In this document: in pieces, positions 22,453 through 32,141 of the stretch
Position numbering within the stretch: the first letter of the stretch is position 1
Layout: each line of letters opens with the position of its first letter
Source: Aspidiotus rigidus
Taxonomy: Eukaryota; Arthropoda; Insecta; Hemiptera; Diaspididae
Assembly: GCA_035079385.1 (NCBI GenBank)
Contig: JAVHKY010000052.1
Location: 5,952,001-6,016,000 of the forward strand
DNA: 64,000 nt
Reading direction: 5' to 3'
Position numbers and translations under genes: made by a program
The notes under the pieces: model-generated
The model's database searches: none
What the model was told of the DNA's origin: nothing
What the model saw: only the letters and a program-made list of their open reading frames with translations

Positions 22453-23772
22453 TTGACAGATATAATAATACTATATAAAAAAGGAGATATACACAATATC
22501 GAAAATTATAGACCTCTAAGCCTAGGATCTGCTCCTGCAAAAGTTTTTGCAAAAGTAATTACCAACAGAATAAGGAATATATTGGAAACCCAACAACCGA
22601 TGGAACAAGCTGGTTTTAGAAGGAATTTTTCTACAATAGACAACTTATTTGTAATAAACCAAATGATAGAGAAGTGCATAGAATATAATAGAGAACTATA
22701 CCTAGCTTTTATAGACTATACAAAGGCATTCGACTCGGTAAAACATGACTGTGTAATGAAGTCGCTGGAGGAACAGGGTGTTGAAGTAAGATATATCGAA
22801 ATAATAAAAGAGATGTACCGAAAATTAGAGGCTAGAGTTAAAACAGATAAGACGGGGAAATATTTCAGAATAAAGAAAGGAGTAAGACAGGGTGACCCCT
22901 TATCGGCTTTGTTATTCAACTGTGTTTTAGAGAGCGTTTTTAGAGAGATGAATTGGGTGGGGAAAGGGATTAACATAAATGGCAAATATTTGAACAATTT
23001 AAGGTATGCTGACGATGTAATCCTCATAGCAAAATCAAAACAAGAATTAAATGAAATGATCCAAACACTAAACGAAGAAGGAAAAAAGAAAGGGTTAAAT
23101 ATGAATATTAACAAAACAAAAATATTAAGTAAAGGGAATGATAAAACAAAAATAATGATAGATAAAAAGGAGATAGAAGAGGTAAATAAAATCATATACT
23201 TGGGACAAAACATAGAGATGGAAGAGAGAACTACAGAGGAGATTGAACGTAGAATAACCCTTGCCTGGAAGAAATTTTGGCCTTTAAAACACATAATGAA
23301 AGGCCCTTTCCCAATAAATGATAAAATGAAAATAATGAATAGCTGCGTACTACCAACAGTTACCTACGGTGCACAGACTTGGGCTACAACAAAGAAAGAC
23401 GAACAAAAAATAAGAACGACGCAAAACGCAATGGAAAGGTCAATAATGGGTATAAAACTAAAAGACAAAATAAGTATGATGAAAATACATCGAAAAATGG
23501 AAAATAGAAATGACTTTTTATAGGCAGCAAAAAGGATTAAATGGGATTGGGCTGGTCACATATCAAGGCAGAACGAAGAGCGATGGACTTACAAAATTAA
23601 AAATTGGTTTTTGAAGGAAGGGAGGAAAAAAAGAAAACAAAAAATCAGGTGGGACGACGACATAATGAAATTCTTGGGAGGGAACAAGATATACCATAGA
23701 GTGGCTTACGACAGGCATGAGTGGTACAGGCTGAGGGAGGCCTATGCCCGGCACACGGGCCAAAAAATGTAA
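22453..23772 (+). pseudogene. LINE ORF2, reverse transcriptase part
   Basis: From about 22453 the reverse transcriptase is open: YRPLSLGSAPAKVFAK, QAGFRR, FIDYTKAFDSV (motif A), VRQGDPLSALLFN, LRYADDVILIA (motif C with YADD) and the GLNMNINKTK region. An in-frame TAG at 23521 interrupts it. The same frame then continues through the usual C-terminal stretch (WDWAGHISRQ, then RWDDDI and WYRLREAYAR) to TAA at 23770. The family is RTE-like by eye, from endonuclease and C-terminal motifs. Confidence 0.85.
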
Positions 23773-23816
23773 TGTAACTTATAATTTTTTTCGGTTGTAT
23801 AATTATAATAAAGGCT

Positions 23817-23836
23817 AATTATTATTATTATTATTA
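23817..23836 (+). repeat. ATT microsatellite tail of the LINE
   Basis: A run of ATT units directly before the right-hand target duplication, serving as the element's 3' terminus. Confidence 0.8.
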
Positions 23837-23847
23837 CAAGCGACGTC

Positions 23848-24390
23848 TGCGTGTGTTTGTAGCAGTGAGTATTGCTCGTGTGGAGTCCGATCTTTCATCC
23901 TTAAGATACACAAAGACTCCCCGCTAATAGCCGCGTTATCCACTTTACATGAAAGGGCTCTTTGCAAGCAGCTGCGTTCATCCATTGTTGATGAATATAG
24001 TAGTAGAAGCATCTACCCGCATTCATGCTTTCTGAATGGGATGTGTCAAAAAAAGTCAGAGATGCAACTTTTCAAGATTGTAGTCTGTGATGTAGCCTCA
24101 TGTAATAGCAGACAAAAGACAGGTAAATGACAAAATGATGGCCAATTTTTGCGTAGCACTTCAGCCCAGACCCATTTGACGCTGCTGTCGTATTCTTGGC
24201 GCGTTTTTTTGCAACCTACATCAAAGTCTAAGGCAAAAACTATGTAAGTTCAAAGAGTTTCACTATCAACTACTGTAACATGAGTGTTCAATTTAATCAA
24301 AAATAGGTGATAGGGGAAAAATAATAATGTACCCATGTAAATAGGAGATGGGAGTTAGATACAAATATATATATATATATATATACTTAC
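23848..24390. other. Intron sequence with TA microsatellite
   Basis: Only a (TA)n run at about 24366-24386 stands out. It lies just inside the intron, next to the GTAAGT donor of the split linker exon (24385-24390 on the minus strand). Confidence 0.5.
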
Positions 24391-24396
24391 TGTTGG
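24391..24396 (-). pseudogene. Last 6 bp of the linker exon interrupted by gypsy element 1
   Basis: On the minus strand CCAACA is followed by a strong GTAAGT donor. Removing the element and one GAGTT duplication joins this to the exon at 30803-30922 in frame, giving a 126 bp exon that starts and ends in phase 1. Confidence 0.65.
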
Positions 24397-24401
24397 GAGT
24401 T

Positions 24402-24708
24402 TGTGATGGGCTAAACGGGTTGAGTTGTGCAAAAAACTACTAAGTTCACTTGATGCAAATGAAAGATTTAATTATACAAAATATCGTAGAAACGTTATGA
24501 TTTAGTGAAAACAAGAAGTGGAATGAATTTGGTCGAAAATTGATTTACGAGGTAACTGCGTATTTTAGAAAATCTGATGCAATATTTTGTTTTATTAGCG
24601 TATACTTCTAATGGCCTATTAGTAGGCCTAGTTACATCTTAGTCATACTGTACATGAAGCGCGTGGCGTCGAACGTCGTCGAATTCTACTATACGAGGGA
24701 TACGTGAC
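24402..24708 (-). repeat. 3' LTR of gypsy 1 (307 bp)
   Basis: By eye it is identical to 30474-30780. It lacks the first 22 bp of the 5' LTR, which form part of a short palindrome (GTGACGTCGA ... TCGACGTCAC). Confidence 0.85.
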
Positions 24709-24722
24709 CTTTTAAAAAAAAA

Positions 24723-27365
24723 TTATATTACTTGACTTGCGTATTTATCGTCATCGTTAGTAGTATTTGAATCTACTAGGTGTCTGGCGTAATATTTACG
24801 GAGTCTTGTGATATGGACAGTATGTCTTCCTCTGTCCGGATGGTCAATGGTGATAGATGAAGGCCCTAAGACTTTGGTGACTGTAAATGGACCTGTGAAT
24901 CTTTTGTCCATTTTTTGAGGGGAGGGTGTCTTAAGCATTACTTTGTCGCCTTCCTGAATCGTCCACTGTTTTCTACCTTTATTATAATAATAAGAATATT
25001 TATCAAAGTTTTTCTTCAAGATTTCTGGAATTTTCCTACGAATTTCTAATAAAGCCTGAATTTCGTCTTCTCCACTGTCGTTATTTACAGGGATGCCGTA
25101 CTTGTTGTGGAGGAAGTGATCTCCACATCCGAACATTAGATAGAACGGGCTTACTCCTAAAGAAGGGTGAACAGCAGTATTATAGGCTCTAGCTACATAT
25201 TTGGCGTTTCGGCCAATAGTTTTCTTGATCTGTGGATCAGCCAATAAAGCTCTGACAGCGTGTCCTACCCAAGAATTTGATCTTTCAATTTGACCATTTG
25301 TGCTAGGTGAGTACGTGAGCGCGTGAGTGAGTCTGATTCCGTTGTCTTCGCAGTATGCTTCTAATTCTTTGCTGGTGAAATAAGTAGCATTGTCGCTAAA
25401 TAATTCTGTAATTGGTGGATAAGATGTGATGATATCGTCTAGCATTTTTACAATTTCCGAGGTATTTACGGTTCTTAACGCTCTGATGAACATATATTTG
25501 GAGTATTCGTCAATCATTGTTAGGAGAAAAACTTGTTTTCCGTTGATGGTTAGCGGGCCTAAGACATCCGTACATAATTTCTGCATGAGACGTGGATTTT
25601 TCTTCATATGCGACATTAATCCGAATTTTTGGCGTGGTACTTTGTATTCCTGACATGCCTTGCAGGATTTCACGTATTCACCTACGTCTTTTCGCATTTC
25701 AGCCCAATAAACCGTGTTAGAAAGTTTCAGGAACGTGCGAGTTTCGCCCATGTGATTGCCCTTCTGTAAACCATCGTGAACATCGTAGAGGAATTTCTTC
25801 TGTAGCGATTTGGGGACGACGGGGAGTAAAAGTTTCTGGTTTCTATTAAATTTTTTGAAACACAAAACTTTATTTTGGTCTAATGCATGTCTTTGTGCAT
25901 ATTTGTGCAACTCATGTTTTTCTACATCAGAAAATGAGTCGTCCAATGGGATTCCAAGTAGAATATACTTAATACCTCGCAGATCTTTTTGAGCTTCTTG
26001 TTCTTGGATGAAAGTGGAGGGGGGTAAATCATCTGTGATTAAATGAATTTTTTCAAATTCAGATCCGCGAGAGAGGAGATCGGGAATGAAGTTTTCTTTG
26101 CCCTTTATGTGTTCAAATGTGACGTTGAATTGGTTTATAACATCGACGATTCGACGCACACGGGCGGGGTTGAGGAGGGTCATATCATAGATACGGAGGT
26201 GGGTTAGATTAGCGTGGTCCGTTAAGATGTGGACCGGTTTCATGTAAAGAAATTGACGAAAATGCTTAAGTGCTTTAGAAATAGCGATGAGTTCGAGGTC
26301 GTACGTGGCTAAGTGCCGCTTGCGTTGGGGCATTTTTTCTGAAAAGAACGCTACAGGTTTAACTTCTAATGTGTGAGGATTTTGTTGACTTAATACAGCT
26401 CCAATAGCATAACTACTAGCATCTGTCTGGAGAAAAGTTTTCCAGCGGGGATTGAAAATCTGAAGGATGGGTTTGGACGTGATATGTTTTTTGAGAATCT
26501 GGAAAGCTTCCTCACATTCGTCCGTCCATTTGATGGGACGTTTTCCGTCTTTAGCTCCTGCGTTACGTAATAAATTCATGATGGGCTGGGCGGTAATAGC
26601 GAATTTAGGCATGTACTTTCGATAAAAACTAAACGAACTGATAATGCTTCGAACATCTTTCACGGTCTTGGGGGGCTTGATATTTAGGAATGCTTCGATA
26701 TCTTTGAAAGCGGGGCGAATTGTTCCGTTTTGGATTTCGTTTCCGAGTAGCACTACCTTGGGATAAAAAAAATCGCATTTACGCGTATTTAATTTAAATT
26801 GGAATTTCTCTAATCTCGAGAATACGGTTTCGAGCATTTTAAGGTGAGCATGGAAAGAGTCACCACACACGCAAATATCGTCGATGTAGACAGTCATACC
26901 GCGGAATAGGATGTCTTCGAAAATATCATGCATCGCACTCGTTACGCATTGACTGCTATTGATGAATCCCATGGGCATTTTACGGTATTGATATTGTGTG
27001 CTAATCGAATCGAATCGGAACGCAGTATATTTTCGACTGTTTTCGTGAAGGGGGAATTGGTAGTAACCATATGCTAGGTCCATTTTTGAGAAAATAGACG
27101 CATTCAAAAGAGCTTCGATGATAGCTTCGATACGTACGACGGATGTTGAGTCACTAACAATGTGTTTATTCAGAGCTGAAAAATCTGTAAGAAGTCTAGG
27201 CTTACCATCGGATTTTGTTTCAATAAATGCTGGTGATGAATATTCGGAACGAGTTTTTTCTATAATATTAGCCTTTTCTAGATCTTGTAAAAATTTCCTA
27301 GCTATTTCTCTTTCATATTGCGATGCTTTATAAGGCCGGATATTAACTGGTATGTCATCTTTCAA
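24723..27365 (-). CDS. Gypsy 1 pol: reverse transcriptase, RNase H, integrase
   Basis: 880 open codons as read from 27365. The reverse transcriptase runs from PRLLTDFSALN through MDLAYGYYQFPL and MPMGFINSSQ to VYIDDICV (catalytic Asp pair). RNase H has FLQTDASSYAIGAVLSQQ and TYDLELIAISKAL. Integrase has an HHCC zinc region (HDGLQKGNHMG to CKACQ), then the catalytic acids in CTDVLGP, FSDNATYF and NGQIERSN. The tail ends in a short basic segment with no chromodomain seen. It is expected to be made as part of a gag-pro-pol polyprotein in a cytoplasmic particle. The true N-terminal part lies in the preceding broken frames, so this is the intact remainder. Confidence 0.9.
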   Translation of the reverse strand: MKDDIPVNIRPYKASQYEREIARKFLQDLEKANIIEKTRSEYSSPAFIETKSDGKPRLLTDFSALNKHIVSDSTSVVRIEAIIEALLNASIFSKMDLAYGYYQFPLHENSRKYTAFRFDSISTQYQYRKMPMGFINSSQCVTSAMHDIFEDILFRGMTVYIDDICVCGDSFHAHLKMLETVFSRLEKFQFKLNTRKCDFFYPKVVLLGNEIQNGTIRPAFKDIEAFLNIKPPKTVKDVRSIISSFSFYRKYMPKFAITAQPIMNLLRNAGAKDGKRPIKWTDECEEAFQILKKHITSKPILQIFNPRWKTFLQTDASSYAIGAVLSQQNPHTLEVKPVAFFSEKMPQRKRHLATYDLELIAISKALKHFRQFLYMKPVHILTDHANLTHLRIYDMTLLNPARVRRIVDVINQFNVTFEHIKGKENFIPDLLSRGSEFEKIHLITDDLPPSTFIQEQEAQKDLRGIKYILLGIPLDDSFSDVEKHELHKYAQRHALDQNKVLCFKKFNRNQKLLLPVVPKSLQKKFLYDVHDGLQKGNHMGETRTFLKLSNTVYWAEMRKDVGEYVKSCKACQEYKVPRQKFGLMSHMKKNPRLMQKLCTDVLGPLTINGKQVFLLTMIDEYSKYMFIRALRTVNTSEIVKMLDDIITSYPPITELFSDNATYFTSKELEAYCEDNGIRLTHALTYSPSTNGQIERSNSWVGHAVRALLADPQIKKTIGRNAKYVARAYNTAVHPSLGVSPFYLMFGCGDHFLHNKYGIPVNNDSGEDEIQALLEIRRKIPEILKKNFDKYSYYYNKGRKQWTIQEGDKVMLKTPSPQKMDKRFTGPFTVTKVLGPSSITIDHPDRGRHTVHITRLRKYYARHLVDSNTTNDDDKYASQVI

Positions 27366-28460
27366 CCGAATTTTATAAGGCTGCGTATCGGCTGTAGGAG
27401 TATCCTCCGTTTTGGTCGTAAAAATGTGACGATATCGATAAAGAAGACTGAGAGCCTGTTTGCGTTCTGCGGGTGGAAGATCTTTATTAATAATATAATT
27501 TGGATACCATCAAGATCTGTAATTTCTTCGTTACCTAAAAATTGGGGACTCTTTTCGTCGTTTAATTTCGATGTGGACACGGCGTTAATTACTTCTGGTC
27601 TATCTTGAATTTTTCCTATGCGTATGCCTTTATGAATTTTAACAGGCACCGAACGAGTGTTAGCTATTTTAATATTCGTTCCATTATTATTGTCAGCTTC
27701 GACGAAAGTTCCGTTCGCTATGACGTGCTGGCTAGTACATACCTTATTGAAGAAGGATGGTACAGAAAAAATGGTCTCACCTTTTGCTGGAATAACAATA
27801 TCTTTCTGGACTACGATGTTATTGTCAGAAATGAAAAAAATATTATCTATATTCTGATTTTTATTATCGAGATCGCGAATGTATTCTTCATCCATTTGAA
27901 TTGTTAGTCCATTACGAAATTTGATCTTAGCTTGTTCGCAATCTATTACTACTCCATGCTTTCGCAAAAATCTCATTCCGAGAATCATATTTGTTGATAC
28001 CTAATTCATCTACAATTACCATAGGTTCGTAAAATTTCTGACCTTGTATTTCAAAACGCACGTATGTACTTCCTATGTATCGTAAGGGATTGGACAACGA
28101 CGCTGCATAAATTTTGTACAAATGATCTTGTATTTTGCTACCTGGAGGAACCATGCTTTGATGAATAATGTTTGGATTACTTCCCGTATCTATAACTCCA
28201 GAACTAGCTGTCTCCTTATTCTCAACAAATATCGGTGTTTGCAAATTGAAATTAGATGCGCTCAATATAATCTCTTTGGAAAATTTTTTCTCGTTACAAA
28301 TCGCATTTTGTGGAACGGGAGGTTCTAATTCGGAGTTATAAAAACGTTCCTTACTTTCAAAAAATTCTGGGTGTTCGTAAAAATAATCAAAGCGGTTCTT
28401 GGTTTTGATCTGAAAATAATTAGGAGCATTTCGTGTTCGCTGAGTCGTTGTCCATCTCAC
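27362..28460 (-). pseudogene. Gypsy 1 protease and pol N-terminus, frame-broken
   Basis: Entered from gag by a -1 shift, the frame reads a retropepsin with VIDTGSNPN as its active-site loop (about 28200). At about 27987 the frame shifts, and the flap region continues as ILGMRFLRKHG. A second shift near 27500 separates it from the reverse transcriptase frame. Both look like 1-2 base indels. The aspartic protease would cleave the polyprotein. Confidence 0.8.
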
Positions 28461-29971
28461 TCGTTTTTTTGTTCGCTCGAAGTCTGTGTATTCGATCGTG
28501 GGTTAGGCGTGCCTCGTCGTGGTTGATTATTTTGCATCGGTGACCTCCAAGGGCGGCCTCGATTAAAGCCAGAAAATTGATTGAAGCCCCTATTATTTAA
28601 ATTGGTGTAACAATCCCTAGAATAATGACCTCTTTGGTTACATCTAAAACAAGTTATATTTGGAGCTTGAGATGACATACGCCAGTTTCTTGGTTGGCCT
28701 GCCGTATGGAAATTTCTGGACTGATAAAAATTGTAAGGATTAGGACTTCTGTTGTAAAACTGTCCGGGAAATGACTGTGGGATTTGATTATTATTATTAT
28801 TTTGTGGAGGGAAATAATTATATGGATTGTTAGGAAACAGGGGTGGGATTTGAGGAGCACTGTTGTTTTGGGGAATGAATTGGATTGTTTTTTTGGATTC
28901 CTCTTTTTTTTCTGGAATAGATTCAGCCGTATTTTTGGTCTTACTTATCTCAGTTTTGATTTCCTTTAGAGCGAGCAAAATGTCGGAGTCTTCGTCCTTA
29001 TATCTTTCAAAATTCTTTTGTATGCGTTGGAGATTTTTTAATAAGTCCTCAACTGTGTCTATGTCCCTATGCAGGATTTCTGTCTTGAATTTTGGGGTTA
29101 GACCGTGACAAACTTTGCTGATAATTGCCTGCGCTGACATTCTAGGGTTAATTTTCTTGCAAATTCTGATCATTTCAGTAGCATACGCACTCACATCTTC
29201 CTTAGCGGTCATATTGGTTTGGCTGGCAAGGTGACTCCAGTCATCTTCGTCTTTCTCATATTTGTTTCTTAAAGCTTGCGTGATCGTGTTCCAATCAAGT
29301 GGCCTATTTGGATTTAATACCTCGTGGATGAAATAATCGTATGCCCCATTTTTTAGATATTTTATGTACTCCCTAACTTTAATGTCGTCGTCCCATTTGT
29401 TAATTAAAGCTATCTTTGTGAAGTTTTCAATATGTTCGTCTATGTCTTCGTTCTGATTCCCTGAAAAGTCACGGAACGGTATTGGCTTGGATGATTTTGA
29501 TTTAACAGTTTTTATCAACTCGTCTATCTTATCCATGTTTGGCTCCTGACGAAAAACCTGAGGTGATAGAGTGATTTGTGCTAACGGGTCAGAAGTGTTA
29601 TCGTCGGATGGTTTAGAGTTGTTAGTAGTTTCAGTTTCGGTTTGTGAACTTGTTCCTTTATTAGTTCGAAGAGGACTGTTTTGTAGGTGCTGTATTCGCT
29701 CGTAAAATAATTTAACGCAATGTTTTGCCCTTTCTAGATTAATTGTAAGATCGCGATTGTCGTCGTCACGTGCTAAGTGAAATTCTTCGTTTAAGTAGGC
29801 TACTATTTCAATTTTATTAGCAAATTCTCGTTTTAGAGCTTTGCGTTTGTTTGCAAGTGGTCCGTCCTCGTTAACTTTGTGTTTTAAAATAAGGTTGTCG
29901 AGGTTAAGTTGGAATGTCCGAGCTATAAGGTCGCATTCGGCAGTTCTGAGTTGAGAGAAAAAAGCACTCAT
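28457..29971 (-). CDS. Gypsy 1 gag
   Basis: 504 codons from ATG 29971. It starts MSAFFSQLRTAECDLIARTF. A capsid-like helical region lies around residues 150-330 (IPFRDFSGN, then EYIKYLKNGAYDYF). A Lys/Glu-rich segment, an Asn/Pro/Gln-rich stretch and one zinc knuckle (CFRCNQRGHYSRDC, CX2CX4HX4C) follow near residue 445. It ends QKNE at a TGA that sits 3 codons after a slippery heptamer. Gag is the structural protein that packages the element RNA. The frame is intact, and the old gypsy A has a recognisable homologue. Confidence 0.9.
   Translation of the reverse strand: MSAFFSQLRTAECDLIARTFQLNLDNLILKHKVNEDGPLANKRKALKREFANKIEIVAYLNEEFHLARDDDNRDLTINLERAKHCVKLFYERIQHLQNSPLRTNKGTSSQTETETTNNSKPSDDNTSDPLAQITLSPQVFRQEPNMDKIDELIKTVKSKSSKPIPFRDFSGNQNEDIDEHIENFTKIALINKWDDDIKVREYIKYLKNGAYDYFIHEVLNPNRPLDWNTITQALRNKYEKDEDDWSHLASQTNMTAKEDVSAYATEMIRICKKINPRMSAQAIISKVCHGLTPKFKTEILHRDIDTVEDLLKNLQRIQKNFERYKDEDSDILLALKEIKTEISKTKNTAESIPEKKEESKKTIQFIPQNNSAPQIPPLFPNNPYNYFPPQNNNNNQIPQSFPGQFYNRSPNPYNFYQSRNFHTAGQPRNWRMSSQAPNITCFRCNQRGHYSRDCYTNLNNRGFNQFSGFNRGRPWRSPMQNNQPRRGTPNPRSNTQTSSEQKNE
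28463..28469 (-). promoter_or_regulatory. Candidate -1 ribosomal frameshift heptamer, gypsy 1
   Basis: On the minus strand A AAA AAC in the gag frame, followed by GAG TGA. The protease frame is open in -1 across this point. A-AAA-AAC is an established slippery sequence. Confidence 0.75.
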
Positions 29972-30473
29972 TGGGATATTTTTAGGAATAAATAATGATA
30001 TGTTATATATTATAGGAAAAGATAAACACCATATTAATAAAAGAAAAAACTGTACCGTTGTATGTTGCAGGCGAAGTTACAGTACCGTTGTTAAGGAGTC
30101 CTCGGACAATTCGTCAATTGGATCGGAGAACCCGTCAGCTGGGTCGTCGGCACGCGAATAATTCGAATCAAGAGGAAAGGGGAAAAAAAAATTTGTGGCT
30201 ATTTTTTAAATAATTGCACTGTTTCGTTGAGGGATTATACGATTTACGCACGTTATTTACGATTTTTTATTTGTATTTGGACCGATAAGAACTAACGTCT
30301 TGAATTTTACTGAAAATTGAACGAACGAAAAAAAATCACGAGTAGTGTACTGGAATATTTGAATAAAGTGAAAAAGAACAATGATTCGTGAAAATTGTTT
30401 GATACGGCGCGAAATAAAAGAAAAAAAAATAAACGACTCGATGATTGAAAAAGATTTAGTTCGGGCGCCACTT

Positions 30474-30802
30474 TGTGATGGGCTAAACGGGTTGAGTTGT
30501 GCAAAAAACTACTAAGTTCACTTGATGCAAATGAAAGATTTAATTATACAAAATATCGTAGAAACGTTATGATTTAGTGAAAACAAGAAGTGGAATGAAT
30601 TTGGTCGAAAATTGATTTACGAGGTAACTGCGTATTTTAGAAAATCTGATGCAATATTTTGTTTTATTAGCGTATACTTCTAATGGCCTATTAGTAGGCC
30701 TAGTTACATCTTAGTCATACTGTACATGAAGCGCGTGGCGTCGAACGTCGTCGAATTCTACTATACGAGGGATACGTGACGTCGAACCTCGTCGACGTCA
30801 CA
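30474..30802 (-). repeat. 5' LTR of gypsy 1 (329 bp)
   Basis: On the minus strand it begins TGTGACGTCGACGAGG and ends CCCATCACA. It is 22 bp longer than the 3' LTR at its start and otherwise identical. Confidence 0.85.
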
Positions 30803-30922
30803 GAGTTGCAGATTGTATAGACGCCAGAATTGTAGTTTTCTTTTTTGGAGAGGTTCTAAATCTCTCCGTAGAACTAATTTCAGGGGATGACGGAGAGGTT
30901 TGGAATGAAGTTTGAAATGTTC
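30803..30922 (-). pseudogene. Ser/Thr/Pro-rich linker exon of the clip-serpin gene, cut by gypsy 1
   Basis: The acceptor ATCAATTGCAG is followed by a phase-1 start and an open frame (GTFQTSFQTSPSSPEISSTE, then RFRTSPKKK) rich in Ser, Thr and Pro, like the other linkers of this gene. The exon reaches the gypsy 1 insertion at GAGTT. Past the element only 6 bp remain before a GTAAGT donor (24391-24396). Without the element the exon is 126 bp, phase 1 in and phase 1 out, so skipping it would keep the reading frame. With the element present, normal inclusion is not possible. Exon identity is inferred from splice sites, phase and composition, with no domain to confirm it. Confidence 0.65.
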
Positions 30923-30925
30923 CTG

Positions 30926-31538
30926 CAATTGATAACGTAGGTAGGCGAGTTTAAACGATGTCCTCATTTACAAGTAATAATTATAGAAGTAATAATTTTT
31001 TGCTTTGGTCTCATAATCACAGAAAAATTCATTCAATTGACCAAAATTTCAGCAGCAACAACCAACTTCTTCTAGGCCAAAAACCAACAGAAAAGGAGTC
31101 GGTATAATGTACAAGAGATAACAGTAAGATATGGTCTCTTCTTTCAATGGTGACTAGTCTTCCGATTTTTAAGCAGATATCTGCTTGAATGAACAATCAA
31201 TTCATATGAAATTAATCCGGACCTTACAAGTGAAAGAAAATTGCCATTACAACTTCATCAATTTGAGATCAAAGTATCATTACCGGTATCAAATATCTAG
31301 ATTTACCTATGTTTTGTAAGGCACAAAACGTTAAAAGATAATTCTCAAATTTAAACAGGTACCTAATGCCCGATTTCCTTTTATGTTTCCAAAACTAGAC
31401 TCAAAAGGAAATGCATATGAATACAGAAATGACGTTGCACTTCAGGTTATCTCTCTGATCAAAAACACTAGGGCAATGACGGAAGCAAAAAAACATTCTA
31501 AACGCAATTGAATAATTCAAGAAAATAAATGCACATAC
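30926..31538. other. Intron between linker exon and second clip exon
   Basis: No repeat or extra exon was recognised. Confidence 0.5.
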
Positions 31539-31793
31539 CAGGTTGTGATGATGTTACAGGACCTTTTGCAGTAGTCGATGCCAACGCTGCTAAAACAGGC
31601 GGTAATGATGTGACATTAGCAGGAAACTTTTTCGCCTGGTGAGGGCAGCATATCATCGAGTCGTCATTTTGGTCACAAGATATTTTTTCGTCCATACCTT
31701 CGCTCTGTTTTTTCTCATCTGTGCACTCCTTTTGACACGACCAGTTCAACTTTTTATATTTTTCAGCCACCTTACTACAAGATTCATCAATTT
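31539..31793 (-). CDS. Clip-like module 2 exon of the clip-serpin gene
   Basis: A 255 bp exon (85 codons), phase 1 on both sides, between acceptor GCTATTTTTAG and donor GTATGT. It encodes six cysteines spaced C-x13-C-x3-C-x15-C-x8-CC, ending MICCP, then a linker rich in Ala, Thr, Ser and Pro. The pattern of six cysteines closing with CC-P is that of clip domains, which in arthropods regulate immune and developmental serine proteases. The first spacing is longer than in many clip domains, so 'clip-like' is the safe term. The neighbouring exon 31863-32141 has nearly the same spacing, showing duplication of one exon-module. Confidence 0.78.
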
Positions 31794-31862
31794 CTAAAAA
31801 TAGCGAAGTATTAAAATCACTCCATGATTATGGAAAATGAAAACATAAATAAAATAATAAAC

Positions 31863-32141
31863 CTTTTAAAGCACCTTTTTTTGCCGGTGAACCTGAAATT
31901 GTAGTTCTTGATGATTCCGAAGAATTTGAGGAAGCTGTCGTATTTTTTGAATGTTGTTTAGTCATTTGATAATCAAAAGTTGGACAGCAGATTCTGGATG
32001 GGTCTTCTTCGTCACAGCGTACTTTCTCAAAAAGATAGCGATTATGCAAACTTTTCTCTCCCTCAGCGCAACTTCGAGGACCACAAGCCCATGAAAAGTG
32101 CTCATATTTTTCTCTTATAGAATCGCAGGTGGCATCCATTG
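31863..32141 (-). CDS. Clip-like module 1 exon of the clip-serpin gene
   Basis: A 279 bp exon (93 codons), phase 1 in and out, acceptor CTCTTTATTCAG, donor GTTTAT (weaker). Cysteine spacing is C-x13-C-x4-C-x17-C-x8-CC, with FSWACGPRSC and RCDEEDPSRICCP as landmarks. It is followed by a Ser/Thr-rich tail with several N-x-S/T sites (NTTASSNSSESS). The incoming phase joins exactly to the signal-peptide exon (one base plus CA gives Ala). This implies a secreted protein with the first clip-like domain close to its mature N-terminus. Confidence 0.78.

Larger units (their letters stand above)
19847..23834 (+). mobile_element. Full-length non-LTR retrotransposon (LINE, RTE-like)
   Basis: A 13 bp duplication, TACAAGCGACGTC, sits exactly at both borders (19834-19846 and 23835-23847). 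It defines an insertion of about 3.99 kb with an intact 5' end. The 3' end is an ATT microsatellite instead of poly(A), as in RTE-type LINEs. Two ORFs are present; ORF2 is broken. It lies in the clip-serpin intron on the opposite strand. Confidence 0.92.
24402..30802 (-). mobile_element. Ty3/gypsy LTR retrotransposon 1
   Basis: About 6.4 kb on the minus strand. LTRs are 24402-24708 and 30474-30802, with a 5 bp duplication GAGTT at 24397-24401 and 30803-30807. The gene order is gag, protease, reverse transcriptase, RNase H, integrase. On the minus strand the LTR begins TG and ends CA. A primer-binding site TGGCGCCCGAAC lies just after the 5' LTR (about 30462-30473), and a purine stretch ending AAAAGG precedes the 3' LTR. 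It is inserted in a coding exon of the clip-serpin gene in the same orientation. Confidence 0.92.
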
